DNA from: Amycolatopsis thermophila
GTDB taxonomy: Bacteria > Actinomycetota > Actinomycetes > Mycobacteriales > Pseudonocardiaceae
Assembly: GCF_030814215.1 (NCBI RefSeq)
Contig: NZ_JAUSUT010000001.1
Coordinates: 2,604,001 to 2,668,000 of the forward strand
Direction of reading: 5' to 3'
DNA: 64,000 bases
Position numbers and translations under genes: made by a program. This document shows positions 1 through 7,775 of this stretch, piece after piece (position 1 is the first letter of the stretch; the number at the start of each line of letters is the position of its first letter). The notes below the pieces were generated by a model. It did not search any database. It saw nothing but the letters and a program-made list of their open reading frames with translations, and was not told the origin of the DNA.

Positions 1-31
1 GGCGGGAGCGTTAAGCGCCGCGGGCTGGGGG

Positions 32-74
32 CTGCCGGGCCGCGCGGAGGTGGTGGTCACGCGCGGCCCGGCAG
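32..74 (-). terminator. Perfect 14-bp inverted repeat, possible end of the element operon
   Basis: Bases 32-45 and 61-74 are perfect reverse complements with a 15-nt loop. The repeat lies 13 bases beyond the stop codon of the minus-strand gene at 87. There is no U-run, so it may end transcription or only protect the mRNA 3' end. Confidence 0.45.
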
Positions 75-86
75 CAGCAGGGGTGG

Positions 87-317
87 TCACCAGTGCCGGA
101 GTCCTTCGAACTTGCGTCGGGCGCCGATGGCCTGGTGGAGGACCTTGGCCTCCAATGCCTTTGTGCTCAGCCGCCCCAGGCGGGAGAGGCCGAGCGCGGT
201 GGCGACGGCGAGTAGGTCGTCGCGGTTGAGGCGGAGTGAGCGCAGGTAGGCGGCGCCTTCGTCTTCGGTCCCGGTCGCCCGGAGGCGGGCGGCGACGGCC
301 TCGGGAGTGGTGGTCAT
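87..317 (-). CDS. Hypothetical small element protein (76 aa)
   Basis: A 76-residue acidic-to-neutral helical protein of no recognised family. It is Leu/Ala rich (a [23 protein letters not shown] stretch, shown here in part: [12 protein letters not shown]) and ends in a basic tail. The start ATG at 317 is preceded on the minus strand by a GGAGGACC-like site. It follows the HEAGH peptidase gene by about 40 bases and is probably co-transcribed. The larger reading frame that extends to 971 in this frame is not supported as one gene. Confidence 0.55.
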   Translation of the reverse strand: MTTTPEAVAARLRATGTEDEGAAYLRSLRLNRDDLLAVATALGLSRLGRLSTKALEAKVLHQAIGARRKFEGLRHW

Positions 318-358
318 GCTGGGGGTCCTCCAACGGGGTGGTCGGTGTGGGGTGGGGT

Positions 359-805
359 TCAGAGGGCGGAGCCGGAGAGGCGGCCGCGGGTGTAGAGGCG
401 GTGGGTGGCGCGGTCGATGCGGCCCCAGTGGCGCCGCACGAGTGCGCGGGTATGGGAGCGGATCCGGCTTTCGGACGAGCCGGTGTGTTTGCGGAGGCGG
501 CGGACTTCGCGCAGGTCGTCCTCGGAGGCCTTGGCGGCCAGGCGCAGCGCGGAGCCGAACCACAAGCCGGCGTGGCGGGTGAGCCAGTAGGCCTCGGCTT
601 CCTGCCCGGCGAGCAGGATCGCCAGCTCGATCTCGGGATGGTCGGCGGGGACGTCGCGGTGGCGGGTGTAGCCGCCGGTTGGTCCGAGGCGGCAGTGCTG
701 GACCGCGATGCCCTGAACGACCGCGATGACGCCGTGTCCGGCTTCGTGGGCGGCCAGGGCGCCGAGGCTGACGGCGTCGTCGGTGTCGTAGCGGGGGCGT
801 CCCAT
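359..805 (-). CDS. Small FtsH-M41-like zinc metallopeptidase domain protein
   Basis: This 148-residue protein carries AAHEAGHGV at residues 19-27, a canonical HExxH zinc site (H20, E21, H24). It is followed at about 62-73 by [12 protein letters not shown], which resembles the helix that follows the active site in M41 (FtsH) peptidases. No AAA domain is present, so it is a free-standing peptidase-like domain. The ATG at 805 has an AAGGACC ribosome site and was preferred to an upstream start that lacks one. A role in element maintenance or in processing a host protein is inference. Confidence 0.7.
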   Translation of the reverse strand: MGRPRYDTDDAVSLGALAAHEAGHGVIAVVQGIAVQHCRLGPTGGYTRHRDVPADHPEIELAILLAGQEAEAYWLTRHAGLWFGSALRLAAKASEDDLREVRRLRKHTGSSESRIRSHTRALVRRHWGRIDRATHRLYTRGRLSGSAL

Positions 806-1198
806 CGTGAAGGGTCCTTCCAGGGGTGTGGGGGCAGGAGGTGGCGCAGCCGCTGTACCTGAGCTGGTCGGCCTGGATCGGCTTGTGGCAGCACGCGCCG
901 GTGGCGGTGAACGGGGCGCGCCGCCGCGCGAGCCGGGCAGCACCAGCGCATTCGCTACACTGGGTGACCATTTGAGGTGTGAGCGGGCGGGGCGGATGCG
1001 TCCCCGACGGGTGGGGAGGCGAGTTACGGAGCGGGTTACGGCCCGGGAGACGAGTTACGGACGTAACTCGCCCCCGGATCGGGGCCGTAATCCGGTCTGA
1101 TCAGCGTAAAGTTACGCAGTTACGGCGCAGCGCAGCGTCGTGAGAGCGGCCGCCGAACCCCCGAAATCGGGGGTCGGCGACGCCGCGACAGCCGTAAC
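806..1198. promoter_or_regulatory. Non-coding stretch with at least six GTTACG boxes
   Basis: GTTACGG or its complement occurs at 1023-1029, 1035-1041, 1054-1060, 1062-1067 (CGTAAC), 1111-1116 (GTTACG), 1119-1125 and 1192-1198. An imperfect copy lies at 1085-1091. Copies at 1052-1069 form the palindrome GAGTTAC-N4-GTAACTC. An inverted repeat at 1157-1174 (ACCCCC/GGGGGT) follows. Such iteration suggests binding by one protein, either an operator or an origin/transfer site. A minus-strand Cys-rich frame starts at 971 but lacks a ribosome site, and I do not call it. Confidence 0.5.
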
Positions 1199-3448
1199 TC
1201 AGGCGGTCGGGCCGCCCTGTTCGAGCTGGGCAACCCGCGCCGCGTGGAGTTGACGGACAGTGACCGGATCGACGGGGTAGAGGTTGCCGGTGGAGGGTGG
1301 CTTGATCCCGAGTTCGGCCAGCGCGGCGACCAGCTTGGTCTTGGTCAGCTCCCGGTAGGGCTTGTATCCGGGGGCCAGGCCGCGCAGGGCCCCGACCAGG
1401 TCCCCGGCGTTGACCGGGTCGTCGCCGATCATGACCGTGGTCAGGTCCTCGACCAGGTCGCGGACCTCGGGTTCGGGGGCCGCCGGGGTGGTGGCCCCGC
1501 CGCGCAGCTCGGCCCCGCGGGCGGCGATGCCGGCCAGGTCCTCGGGGGTGAGGTAGAACGAGCGCACCACCCCCGGGGTGTCCATGAACCCGCTGGTCAT
1601 CAGGGTTCCGCAGTCGTTGAGCTTGTCCTTGGTCTTGGCCTTCAACCCGAGCGCGGAGATGCCGTTTTCGTGGGCCTTCTCGCCGAGCACGATGTTGTTG
1701 CGGGCCTTGTCGTCGATGGCGCCGCAGGCCTTGTTGCTGGTCACGGCCATCAGGTCGCGCGGCAGCGACTGGTCGGAGGGGTTCGGGGTGGCGAAGACCA
1801 GCACGATCCCGTACTTGCGGGCCGCCGAGTAGAACCGCACCAGCAGGTTGACCAGTTGCTTGCGCTCCTGCGGGTCGTCCTGCCGGAAGAAGGCCTGGCA
1901 CTCCTCGATGACCACGATCCGGGGCCGCAGGCCGGGCTCCTTCGCCGCGACCTCCCGGTTGACCTCGGTGATGCCGTGCTTGACCAGCAGTTGCCCGCGC
2001 ACGGCAAGATCGGCCTGCAGGCCCTTGATGTGTTCCAGGCAGGCCTGCACATTGGCCTCGGTGTCGCCCTTGAGGAACGTCGACAGCACCGGGGCCAGCG
2101 GGTCGAAGTCGAAGTTGTCGGCGAAGACGAACACGTCGATGTCGACCAGCGGGTCCAGCGCCGCCCCGGCCAGCAGCGCCTTGATCATGGTGGACTTGCC
2201 CGATCCCATGCGCCCGGCGAACACGAAGTTGCGCTCCCACACCGTGGTCTCCACGACCGTGCCGCGGGGGCTCATCCCGACCGGGAACCCGGAGAAGAAG
2301 TCCGTCGTCCCCTCGGTGAGCAGCGGATACGGGTCGACCGGCTCGCGCAGCACACCCGGCTCCAGCCGGTAGAGGTCCATCACGGTCGGGTCGTCCTCGT
2401 CCGGGTCGACGAAGAGTTCCTGCGGGCGGCAGCCCAGGTTGTGGGCCAGCAGATCCTTGGCCTTGGCCACGTCCTTGACCCCGGCGCCCATCGGCAGGCG
2501 CAGCTTGGCGGTGTAAGCCTTGCCACCTTCGGCCATCATCGGCGGCCGTACCCACGCGTGATCGGTGTCCCGGTTGGGCCAACCCTCCTTGATCGCCGCC
2601 GACAGGCGCGCGACGCCGATGTTCGTCAACGCTGTGACCAGCGCGTTCTCCGTCAGCTCGACGTAGGCCACGCGCTTGCCCGTCTGGCGCAGGTGCGCGG
2701 GCAGGACCTGCTCGCCGAGCTTCTGGCCGTCCTTCCAGCGGCGGAAGCCCCACACCCCCAGCCCGGCCAGCACGAACGCCCACCAGTGCGCCACGCTCCA
2801 GCCCACGATCGTGCCGGTGGTGGTGATGATCGAGCCCAGCGTGTGCAGGACATCCACGACGTTCCACGCCCCGAGCCAGTGGCCGAACCCGTTGATCACC
2901 CCGGCCACCAGCGCCACGCCCAGGGCGATGACCAGCGCCAACGCGGCCTTCTTGCCCGCCGACCAGGTCAGCTCGACCCACTTGGTCAAGGCATCGACCC
3001 GGGTGTGGCGGGTCTGCTGGATCTGCTCGTTGAGCCGCGCCGCCAGCTCCAGGTCGTTCTGCTCCAGCGCCCGGGCGCGGGCGGCGCGGGCGTCCGCCTG
3101 GCCGCGTTCGGCCTTCTTGCGCTGCCGCTCGGCGTCCACCCCCTTGGTGAAGTAGGTGGCGTGCCGGCGCGCGAACTTCCCGATCGGGCTGTCCGCGCAA
3201 TCCCGCCCCTTCTGCATCGTCCAGCGCACCGCCGTCCGGGTGCCGCGGCCGACCGTGACGATGTCGTTGCGGTAGCCGCGGTAGCGTTCGATCGCCAGCT
3301 CACGCTGCCGGGCCCGGTACTCGGCTTCGGTGACGATCTCGGCCTCGATCACCTCCGTATCCGCCTCCACGGTCGAGGTGTCGGCGCGGTGGGCGGGCAG
3401 GTAGTGCACCCGCGCCAGGTCGGCCTCGGGTTCGTGGTCGATGGTCAT
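1199..3448 (-). CDS. FtsK/SpoIIIE-type DNA translocase (TraB-like conjugation ATPase)
   Basis: A 749-residue protein likely to pump double-stranded DNA between mycelial cells, as TraB/TraSA do for actinomycete elements. Basic and coiled segments (about 45-150) precede hydrophobic membrane segments (about 165-235). The motor has a Walker A GRMGSGKST near residue 414 and a Walker B-like IVVIEECQAFF near 511, followed by the FATPNPSDQSLPRDL segment typical of the family. The ATG at 3448 overlaps the upstream stop by 4 bases (ATGA), so translation is coupled. The C-terminus is rich in acidic and helical sequence and may bind the DNA recognition site. Confidence 0.88.
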   Translation of the reverse strand: MTIDHEPEADLARVHYLPAHRADTSTVEADTEVIEAEIVTEAEYRARQRELAIERYRGYRNDIVTVGRGTRTAVRWTMQKGRDCADSPIGKFARRHATYFTKGVDAERQRKKAERGQADARAARARALEQNDLELAARLNEQIQQTRHTRVDALTKWVELTWSAGKKAALALVIALGVALVAGVINGFGHWLGAWNVVDVLHTLGSIITTTGTIVGWSVAHWWAFVLAGLGVWGFRRWKDGQKLGEQVLPAHLRQTGKRVAYVELTENALVTALTNIGVARLSAAIKEGWPNRDTDHAWVRPPMMAEGGKAYTAKLRLPMGAGVKDVAKAKDLLAHNLGCRPQELFVDPDEDDPTVMDLYRLEPGVLREPVDPYPLLTEGTTDFFSGFPVGMSPRGTVVETTVWERNFVFAGRMGSGKSTMIKALLAGAALDPLVDIDVFVFADNFDFDPLAPVLSTFLKGDTEANVQACLEHIKGLQADLAVRGQLLVKHGITEVNREVAAKEPGLRPRIVVIEECQAFFRQDDPQERKQLVNLLVRFYSAARKYGIVLVFATPNPSDQSLPRDLMAVTSNKACGAIDDKARNNIVLGEKAHENGISALGLKAKTKDKLNDCGTLMTSGFMDTPGVVRSFYLTPEDLAGIAARGAELRGGATTPAAPEPEVRDLVEDLTTVMIGDDPVNAGDLVGALRGLAPGYKPYRELTKTKLVAALAELGIKPPSTGNLYPVDPVTVRQLHAARVAQLEQGGPTA

Positions 3449-4590
3449 CGGTTCTGGCCTCCCTTGCGGTACTCGTCGCGCAGCTGCCGCGCGGTCTTGG
3501 GCGAGCAACGCAGCGCCTTGCGGATCTGCTCGGCCTTGGTCGGATCGATCGAGCCCGGGCGGGCCTGGAGCGCCTTGTCGAGTTCGGCGCGCAACTGCTC
3601 GATCGAGCGGCCCGGGCGGCCCCCGATCTTCGGGCCGCGTCGGCTCGATTTTTGCTGGTCACCGGGACGATCGAGAGTGGCGATCGCGCCGCCCTCGATC
3701 GAGTCGCGCGGGGTCGGGTCCGGCTCGATCTCCGGCGCCGCCCCGGTGGTGGTCGCCGCGTTCTGCTCGGCGAGCAGATCGGCCAGCGCGCGGTCCCAAT
3801 CTGTCGAGTCGGCCACCGGCAGGCCGGGCACGATCGCCGACTCCAGGCGGTCCCGCCCGGCCACGACGTAGCGACCCGGCGCGTACACCAGGCGGGCGGA
3901 CCCGGCCTCGTCGATCTCGGCCACCGCGTTCTTCACGGCGGCGCGGCGGACACGGGCGATCTTGCGGGCGGCGGCCCGCTCGATCCGCGCCTCCCGCCGC
4001 TGCTGCCCGGACTTGGGGGCGGTGGCCAGGGTGAGCTGGTGGGCCACCACCCCGGCGATCGAGGCGGTGCCCATGACCACGCCGTGGTCCCAGGCGCTGG
4101 TCAGGCCGTGGGTGAAGTTGATGCCGAACGCGACCGCGCCGAACACCAGCACCCCGGCCACCAGCCCCCACACCGAGTGGTCCGGGCGGCGGCGCCGCTC
4201 GATCACCACCGCGATCGCGAACGCCCACATGCCCAGCTCGGTGATCCCGGGCAGCAACGCGCCCAGCGCCGAGCCGTAGACGGCCCGCCCGTAGGCGGCC
4301 ATCGACGGGGCCGCCAGCGCGAACGACAGCAGCGCGATCGGGTAGATCAGCAGCTCCACCACGTGCGCACCCAGCCAGCAGCGCAGCCCCCGCCACACCG
4401 CCGCCCGGCGGGCCCGCCGCGCGGCGACGGCCTGCGCCTTGGCCTCGCGGCGGGCCTGCTCGTCGGCCCGCTGGATCTGGGCGGCGGCCTGGCGCTCCGC
4501 GATGCGCACCTGCGCGGCCGCGGCGGCGTCCTCGCGCCGGATCATCGCCTCGGCGCGCTTGTTCGCGCGCCGCTCCTCCTGCCAGCTCAT
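3445..4590 (-). CDS. DUF2637-type membrane protein (Spd-like)
   Basis: The order is: an Arg/Ala-rich coiled N-terminus (1-65), about four hydrophobic segments (70-185), a linker, and a basic C-terminus with a winged-helix-like IDPTKAEQIRKALRCSPKTA stretch. This is the layout of DUF2637 proteins next to translocase genes on actinomycete plasmids, where they are thought to aid intramycelial spread. The ATG at 4590 overlaps the upstream TGA by four bases and was chosen over the GTG at 4596, which sits too close to the GGAAAGG site. The DNA-binding role of the tail is inference. Confidence 0.75.
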   Translation of the reverse strand: MSWQEERRANKRAEAMIRREDAAAAAQVRIAERQAAAQIQRADEQARREAKAQAVAARRARRAAVWRGLRCWLGAHVVELLIYPIALLSFALAAPSMAAYGRAVYGSALGALLPGITELGMWAFAIAVVIERRRRPDHSVWGLVAGVLVFGAVAFGINFTHGLTSAWDHGVVMGTASIAGVVAHQLTLATAPKSGQQRREARIERAAARKIARVRRAAVKNAVAEIDEAGSARLVYAPGRYVVAGRDRLESAIVPGLPVADSTDWDRALADLLAEQNAATTTGAAPEIEPDPTPRDSIEGGAIATLDRPGDQQKSSRRGPKIGGRPGRSIEQLRAELDKALQARPGSIDPTKAEQIRKALRCSPKTARQLRDEYRKGGQNR

Positions 4591-4808
4591 CCCCACACAC
4601 CCCTTTCCAGCTCACTGGTCAGTCGCTGTGCCGCCACCAGTGCCACCACCGCCCGCACCCGGGCCACCCGGGAGCGGTTGGTCTCCCGTGCCCAGGTGCG
4701 GGCCTCGATCAGGTCGGGCCAGTTCCCGGCCGCGACGGTCTCTCCGGTCGGGACGGTCACCACGACCGTCCAGGCCTGAGCCACATCACCGACGTGGGTC
4801 GCCTTCAT
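4587..4808 (-). CDS. Hypothetical small element protein (73 aa)
   Basis: This short protein begins MKATHVGDVAQAWTVVVTV and looks like a small beta-strand-then-helix domain of no recognised family. Its ATG at 4808 overlaps the upstream TGA and its own stop overlaps the next ATG, so it is locked into the operon by ATGA junctions on both sides. The ORF extends further upstream, but those starts lie inside the preceding gene and have no better site. Confidence 0.65.
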   Translation of the reverse strand: MKATHVGDVAQAWTVVVTVPTGETVAAGNWPDLIEARTWARETNRSRVARVRAVVALVAAQRLTSELERGVWG

Positions 4809-5116
4809 GCCGACGGCCCTCCGTCCTTCGTGGACCGACGGCGGCGGCTGGTGTGGGTGCGCAGTTCGTGGGCGGCCCAGCCCAGCGCGGCCAGTACCGA
4901 GATGGCGTAGAAGCCCTCCCACACCGCGGCGCCGAGTCCGATCGGGACGACCACGCCGGCCAGCTCACCCAGGTGGAACCCGGCCCACGTCACCGCCCGG
5001 GTGGTGCGGGTGACGGTGCTGCCGGACACCACGACCTCGCCGGTCGGGCGCGCCACGGGTGATCCGGTGGGCTGTCCGATGTGGATGGTGTCCGGGGTGT
5101 GCTCAGGCGTGGACAT
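4805..5116 (-). CDS. Small membrane protein of the element operon (103 aa)
   Basis: A polar N-terminus (1-45) is followed by two likely membrane helices, about 47-62 (GELAGVVVPIGLGAAVW) and 65-83 (FYAISVLAALGWAAHEL), and a very basic tail (SRRRRSTK). Position between the spread protein and other tiny membrane proteins suggests a part in the transfer or spread complex, but no family is recognised. The start overlaps the preceding gene by 14 bases. Confidence 0.65.
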   Translation of the reverse strand: MSTPEHTPDTIHIGQPTGSPVARPTGEVVVSGSTVTRTTRAVTWAGFHLGELAGVVVPIGLGAAVWEGFYAISVLAALGWAAHELRTHTSRRRRSTKDGGPSA

Positions 5117-5357
5117 TGACGGCCTCCTCCCGAGGGACGTTGGTGGGGTGGAAGAACTGGTTGACCGGGCCGGTCGGCGCGCGGCTGGCCTGCTCGACGA
5201 TGAAGGTGTCCAGCCGCCGCATGCACACCTCGATCACCTTCGCGATCAGCACCGGAACGATCCGGATCAGGTGCAGCAGCAGGAACAACCCCACCGCGGC
5301 GGCGAACTTCAACAACACCTTCGTGCCGAACCGGCGCAGCACCTCGAACATCGACAT
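5103..5357 (-). CDS. Small membrane protein (84 aa)
   Basis: Starting MSMFEVLRRFG, the protein has a hydrophobic helix at about 13-40 (LKFAAAVGLFLLLHLIRIVP) and then a charged tail. The ATG at 5357 shares one base with the upstream TGA (TGATG), which supports this start; a second ATG at 5351 is possible. No family is recognised. It is probably part of the same membrane assembly as its neighbours. Confidence 0.62.
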   Translation of the reverse strand: MSMFEVLRRFGTKVLLKFAAAVGLFLLLHLIRIVPVLIAKVIEVCMRRLDTFIVEQASRAPTGPVNQFFHPTNVPREEAVNVHA

Positions 5358-5533
5358 CACCGACCACCCCAGCCGGAGAACACCACGGACAGGGCGTGCA
5401 CGAGCTGGTCGAGCCCGTCGCGGACCTGGTAGGGGTTCTTCACGACCCACGCCAGGATGACGACGGCGAGAGCGAGCCAGCACAGCTTGCGCAGCTTGCT
5501 GGACTTGGGCAGCGCGATCTTGGTCTTGCTCAT
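5357..5533 (-). CDS. Tiny single-pass membrane protein (58 aa)
   Basis: The sequence is a basic start (MSKTKIALPKSSKLRK), one membrane helix (LCWLALAVVILAWVV) and a short tail. A VVKNP motif follows the helix. The gene at 9159 has the same plan with VVIKHP after its helix, so the two may be paralogues. The ATG at 5533 overlaps the upstream TGA (ATGA). Function unknown. Confidence 0.6.
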   Translation of the reverse strand: MSKTKIALPKSSKLRKLCWLALAVVILAWVVKNPYQVRDGLDQLVHALSVVFSGWGGR

Positions 5534-5790
5534 GTCGGCACCTCCGTGTCGGTGGCGGTCAGGGAGAACAGGTCGGTCTGGCCGGCGGGCTGCCACGCCC
5601 CGTCCCGCCACACCGCGTCGGGGGCGATGCCTTCCTCGGCGCGGATCACCGGCTCGGTCTTGTCCAGCCAGGCCTGCTTCTGAGACTCGGTGGCTTCCCG
5701 CCACCGTGTGCCGGTGGTGGCCTCGTAGCGGCGGATGCACAGCGTCTTGAGCTGGGCGGGGGTGGTGCCGATCGCGATTCGGGCGCTCAC
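5530..5790 (-). CDS. Hypothetical small element protein (86 aa)
   Basis: A soluble, charged 86-residue protein (MSARIAIGTTPAQLKTLC...) with no recognised motif. The segment RRYEATTGTRWREATESQKQ is helical and basic. Its start overlaps the SsgA-like gene by four bases, and its stop overlaps the next start in the same way, so expression is coupled to both. Confidence 0.62.
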   Translation of the reverse strand: MSARIAIGTTPAQLKTLCIRRYEATTGTRWREATESQKQAWLDKTEPVIRAEEGIAPDAVWRDGAWQPAGQTDLFSLTATDTEVPT

Positions 5791-6227
5791 GTGGCCTCAC
5801 CGCCCAAGGCGGTCAGTTCGCGATCCCAGTCGATGCGCGCGGACTCGGTGCCCCGCGGTACCAGGGCCTCGGTCTTGGCCAGCACCGCGGCGAGGGTGTC
5901 CCGCTTGAACGCGTACTGGCCGATCCCGGAGGGCGAGCGCAGCTCCAGCCACACCCGCCACTCCACGTCCCGGGCCGGGCGGATCACCACGTCCCCGTCA
6001 CCGACCGCGGTCTCCGACAGCGGCTCCAGCGCCAGCCCGGCGGCCAGCAGGTCCCGCCCGATCAGCCAGCACACCCACACCCCGGCCCCGACCTCGAACT
6101 CCAGCCCGACCGCGTACGGGTCGTCCACGCGGTAGCGGATCTGCACCTTCAACGGCGCCAGCTCGATCACCTCACCCGAGAGATCCAGCAGTTCCGCCCA
6201 CGTCGGCACCACCAGGCTCTGCGGCAT
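5787..6227 (-). CDS. SsgA-family sporulation and cell-division regulator-like protein
   Basis: This 146-residue protein matches the SsgA-like (SALP) pattern: a beta-rich N-half with VQIRYRVDDPYAVGLEFEV, then W-x-IGRDLLAAGL, a GDGDVVIRPA strand and a C-terminal helix AVLAKTEALVP. In the host, SALPs recruit FtsZ and guide sporulation septa. Finding one inside a transfer operon suggests the element tunes cell division or septum sites, which is inference. The ATG at 6227 shares a base with the upstream TGA; an upstream start at 6263 is less likely. Confidence 0.8.
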   Translation of the reverse strand: MPQSLVVPTWAELLDLSGEVIELAPLKVQIRYRVDDPYAVGLEFEVGAGVWVCWLIGRDLLAAGLALEPLSETAVGDGDVVIRPARDVEWRVWLELRSPSGIGQYAFKRDTLAAVLAKTEALVPRGTESARIDWDRELTALGGEAT

Positions 6228-6448
6228 CACCGGGAACCACCCCCGGTGGCGGTGATGACCCACTGCACGAACGACCGCGACGCGGCGCGGTGGTCCGGTC
6301 CGAGCTGGGATTGCAGGTAGCGGGTGATCTGGGCGAGTGACTGGCCCTCGCGGTGGCGGCGGGCGATGATCTCGACCGGTGCGGCGACCAGCTCGTAGCG
6401 GTAGCCGGTGCGCTGTGCGGCCTGGTGGTAGATGGTCTGTGAGACCAT
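6227..6448 (-). CDS. Small HTH-like protein (73 aa)
   Basis: The ATG at 6448 has a good AAGGGGACACAC leader. The product contains ARRHREGQSLAQITRYLQ, which reads like a helix-turn-helix for sensing or DNA contact, followed by a second helix FVQWVI. No family is certain. It sits directly before the SsgA-like gene and shares a TGATG junction with it. Confidence 0.6.
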   Translation of the reverse strand: MVSQTIYHQAAQRTGYRYELVAAPVEIIARRHREGQSLAQITRYLQSQLGPDHRAASRSFVQWVITATGGGSR

Positions 6449-6558
6449 GTGTGTCCCCTTCGAGTCACTAGTTGGTTGGTTGGGGAGTCCCGGCGCGGTG
6501 GCGTTCTTGGCGGGATGCGCCGTGCCGGGGTCCGTCCTGGTGGTGCGGGTTGGGCGGG

Positions 6559-6744
6559 TCACGAGAGGACGATCTTTCGGACCATCGCGAGTTTGTGGCC
6601 GTGGGGACAGGTGCCTTCGCTGACGACGGTCACGGTGTCGCCGGGGCGGCCCTCGACCTCGCCGCGGACCATTCCGGCGCTGTCGCAGCCCGGTTCCTCG
6701 CAGCGGATGAAGGCCTGGTGGATGTAGGTGTCCTTGCTAGCCAT
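6559..6744 (-). CDS. Small Cys-containing protein (61 aa)
   Basis: The protein starts MASKDTYIHQAFIRCEEPGC and has CEEPGC and later CPHGH, a spacing that could hold one zinc ion. It has no recognised family. A GGAGAACTGAC leader precedes the ATG at 6744. A gap of about 110 bases to the next gene makes this one of the few loose junctions in the operon. Confidence 0.58.
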   Translation of the reverse strand: MASKDTYIHQAFIRCEEPGCDSAGMVRGEVEGRPGDTVTVVSEGTCPHGHKLAMVRKIVLS

Positions 6745-6745
6745 G

Positions 6746-7183
6746 TCAGTTCTCCTTGCCCAGAGTGTCGGTGAGGATCTGGTGGTGGTCGAAGGCCAGC
6801 AGCTCGGGCGCGGCCTTCAGCTCGGTCACTGGCCACCAGCGGGCGTCGGTGGCGTCGTCACCGGCACGCGGTGCCGGGAGCGGCCCGCTCAGGTGGGCGG
6901 TGTAGGCGAAGGTGACGTAGCGGCCCCGGGGGTCCCGGCCCGGTGCGGCATACACCCCGACCGGAGACAGCGCGGCGATGTGCAGCCCGGTTTCCTCGGC
7001 CAGCTCGCGCCGCGCCGCGTCTTCGGTGTCTTCCCCGGCGTCGACGTGGCCGCCCGGTAGCGCCCAGCGCCCGGCGAAGGGGTCCCAGCCGCGCCGGATC
7101 AACAACACGCACAGCGCGCCGTCGCCCGACCGTCCGAACAGGACCACGTCCGCGGTCAGCCGCACCGGCTCCGCGGCGCTCAT
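6746..7183 (-). CDS. Nudix hydrolase
   Basis: A 145-residue protein with the full Nudix box: GGHVDAGEDTEDAARRELAE runs through residues 44-63 and continues ETGL, giving G-x5-E-x7-REUxEExGU. Preceding LIRRGWDPFAGRWALP is typical of nucleotide-cleaving members. pSAM2 carries a Nudix-motif protein, Pif, that blocks redundant transfer, so an immunity role here is possible but inferred. Its ATG at 7183 overlaps the upstream stop (ATGA). Confidence 0.85.
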   Translation of the reverse strand: MSAAEPVRLTADVVLFGRSGDGALCVLLIRRGWDPFAGRWALPGGHVDAGEDTEDAARRELAEETGLHIAALSPVGVYAAPGRDPRGRYVTFAYTAHLSGPLPAPRAGDDATDARWWPVTELKAAPELLAFDHHQILTDTLGKEN

Positions 7184-7374
7184 CGGCCACCACCCACCAC
7201 GACGGGCACCTCCATGCGGTCGCGCCAGGTCACGCGCAAGTGGTCGGTCAGGATGGTCACACCACTGGCTGTGTGGGTCAGCTTGCGGACCGGGGCCGGG
7301 CGACCGTCGTGCAGCACGACCCAGTCCCCGACCCGCAACGTCTCGGCGGGTTTGCTGCTCATACGCACATTCAT
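7180..7374 (-). CDS. Small KOW/SH3-like protein (64 aa)
   Basis: The protein reads LRVGDWVVLHDGRPAPVRKL followed by short strands (VTILTDHLRVTWRDRMEVPV), which suggests a small all-beta barrel. No named family can be assigned. The ATG at 7374 has a GGGAG site six bases upstream. Translation is coupled to the Nudix gene. Confidence 0.58.
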   Translation of the reverse strand: MNVRMSSKPAETLRVGDWVVLHDGRPAPVRKLTHTASGVTILTDHLRVTWRDRMEVPVVVGGGR

Positions 7375-7398
7375 CGATGCTCCCGAGGTGTGCCGGTG

Positions 7399-7581
7399 TC
7401 AGAACGTGACGTGCCCGGTCATGTGGGCGGTCCCGCCGCAGCCCTTGACGCCGCAGGTGGCCGAGGCGGCGACGATCCCGACCGCGCCGCGCGGGCCGCT
7501 CTTGGTCAGATCGCGGTAGTTGAGCTGGCCGCATTTGCGGCAGGGACCGGACACGCGGACGGTGCGGGTGACGGTGCTCAT
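7399..7581 (-). CDS. Small zinc-ribbon-like protein (60 aa)
   Basis: It has two knuckles, CRKC (14-17) and CGVKGC (43-48), and a C-terminal HMTGH. This four-cysteine pattern suits a structural zinc ribbon. A AAGGAGAACTG leader lies before the ATG at 7581. It and the next gene are two consecutive tiny zinc-binding proteins. Confidence 0.6.
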   Translation of the reverse strand: MSTVTRTVRVSGPCRKCGQLNYRDLTKSGPRGAVGIVAASATCGVKGCGGTAHMTGHVTF

Positions 7582-7619
7582 CTCAGTCAGTTCTCCTTGA
7601 CGGTGACGCGGATACGGGG

Positions 7620-7775
7620 TCAGAGCTGGGAGGCGATACGACGGGAACAGGCGGGCTTGCCGCAGCAGTTGGCGTGCTTGCTGACCCGCTTCCCGCACCC
7701 CGCGCACAGCCCGGACCGGTGCAGCACCTGCACCTGCGCGACGTCGTTGCGCTTGCGGTTCTTCTTGCCGAACAT
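7620..7775 (-). CDS. Very small Cys-rich protein (51 aa)
   Basis: Translation of the complement of 7620-7775 gives a basic N-terminus (MFGKKNRKRNDV) followed by CAGC, NCC and ACS, so four or five cysteines could bind zinc. The ATG at 7775 shares a base with the TGA of the upstream gene. The gene was found by reading the strand directly. Function unknown. Confidence 0.6.
   Translation of the reverse strand: MFGKKNRKRNDVAQVQVLHRSGLCAGCGKRVSKHANCCGKPACSRRIASQL

Noticed and set aside
87..971. A 294-residue minus-strand frame covering the 76-residue gene and beyond
   Set aside because: Its upper part is Arg/Pro-rich shadow of the HEAGH gene frame, and its start lacks a ribosome site; only the last 76 residues have a site and sensible composition.
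1101..3200. A 699-residue minus-strand frame over the translocase gene
   Set aside because: It reads as repetitive Arg/Gly-rich shadow of the FtsK-type frame, which has clear Walker motifs.
1244..3871. Long plus-strand open frame of 875 residues
   Set aside because: Antisense shadow of the translocase and DUF2637 genes; composition is Val/Gly/Leu shadow with no domain.
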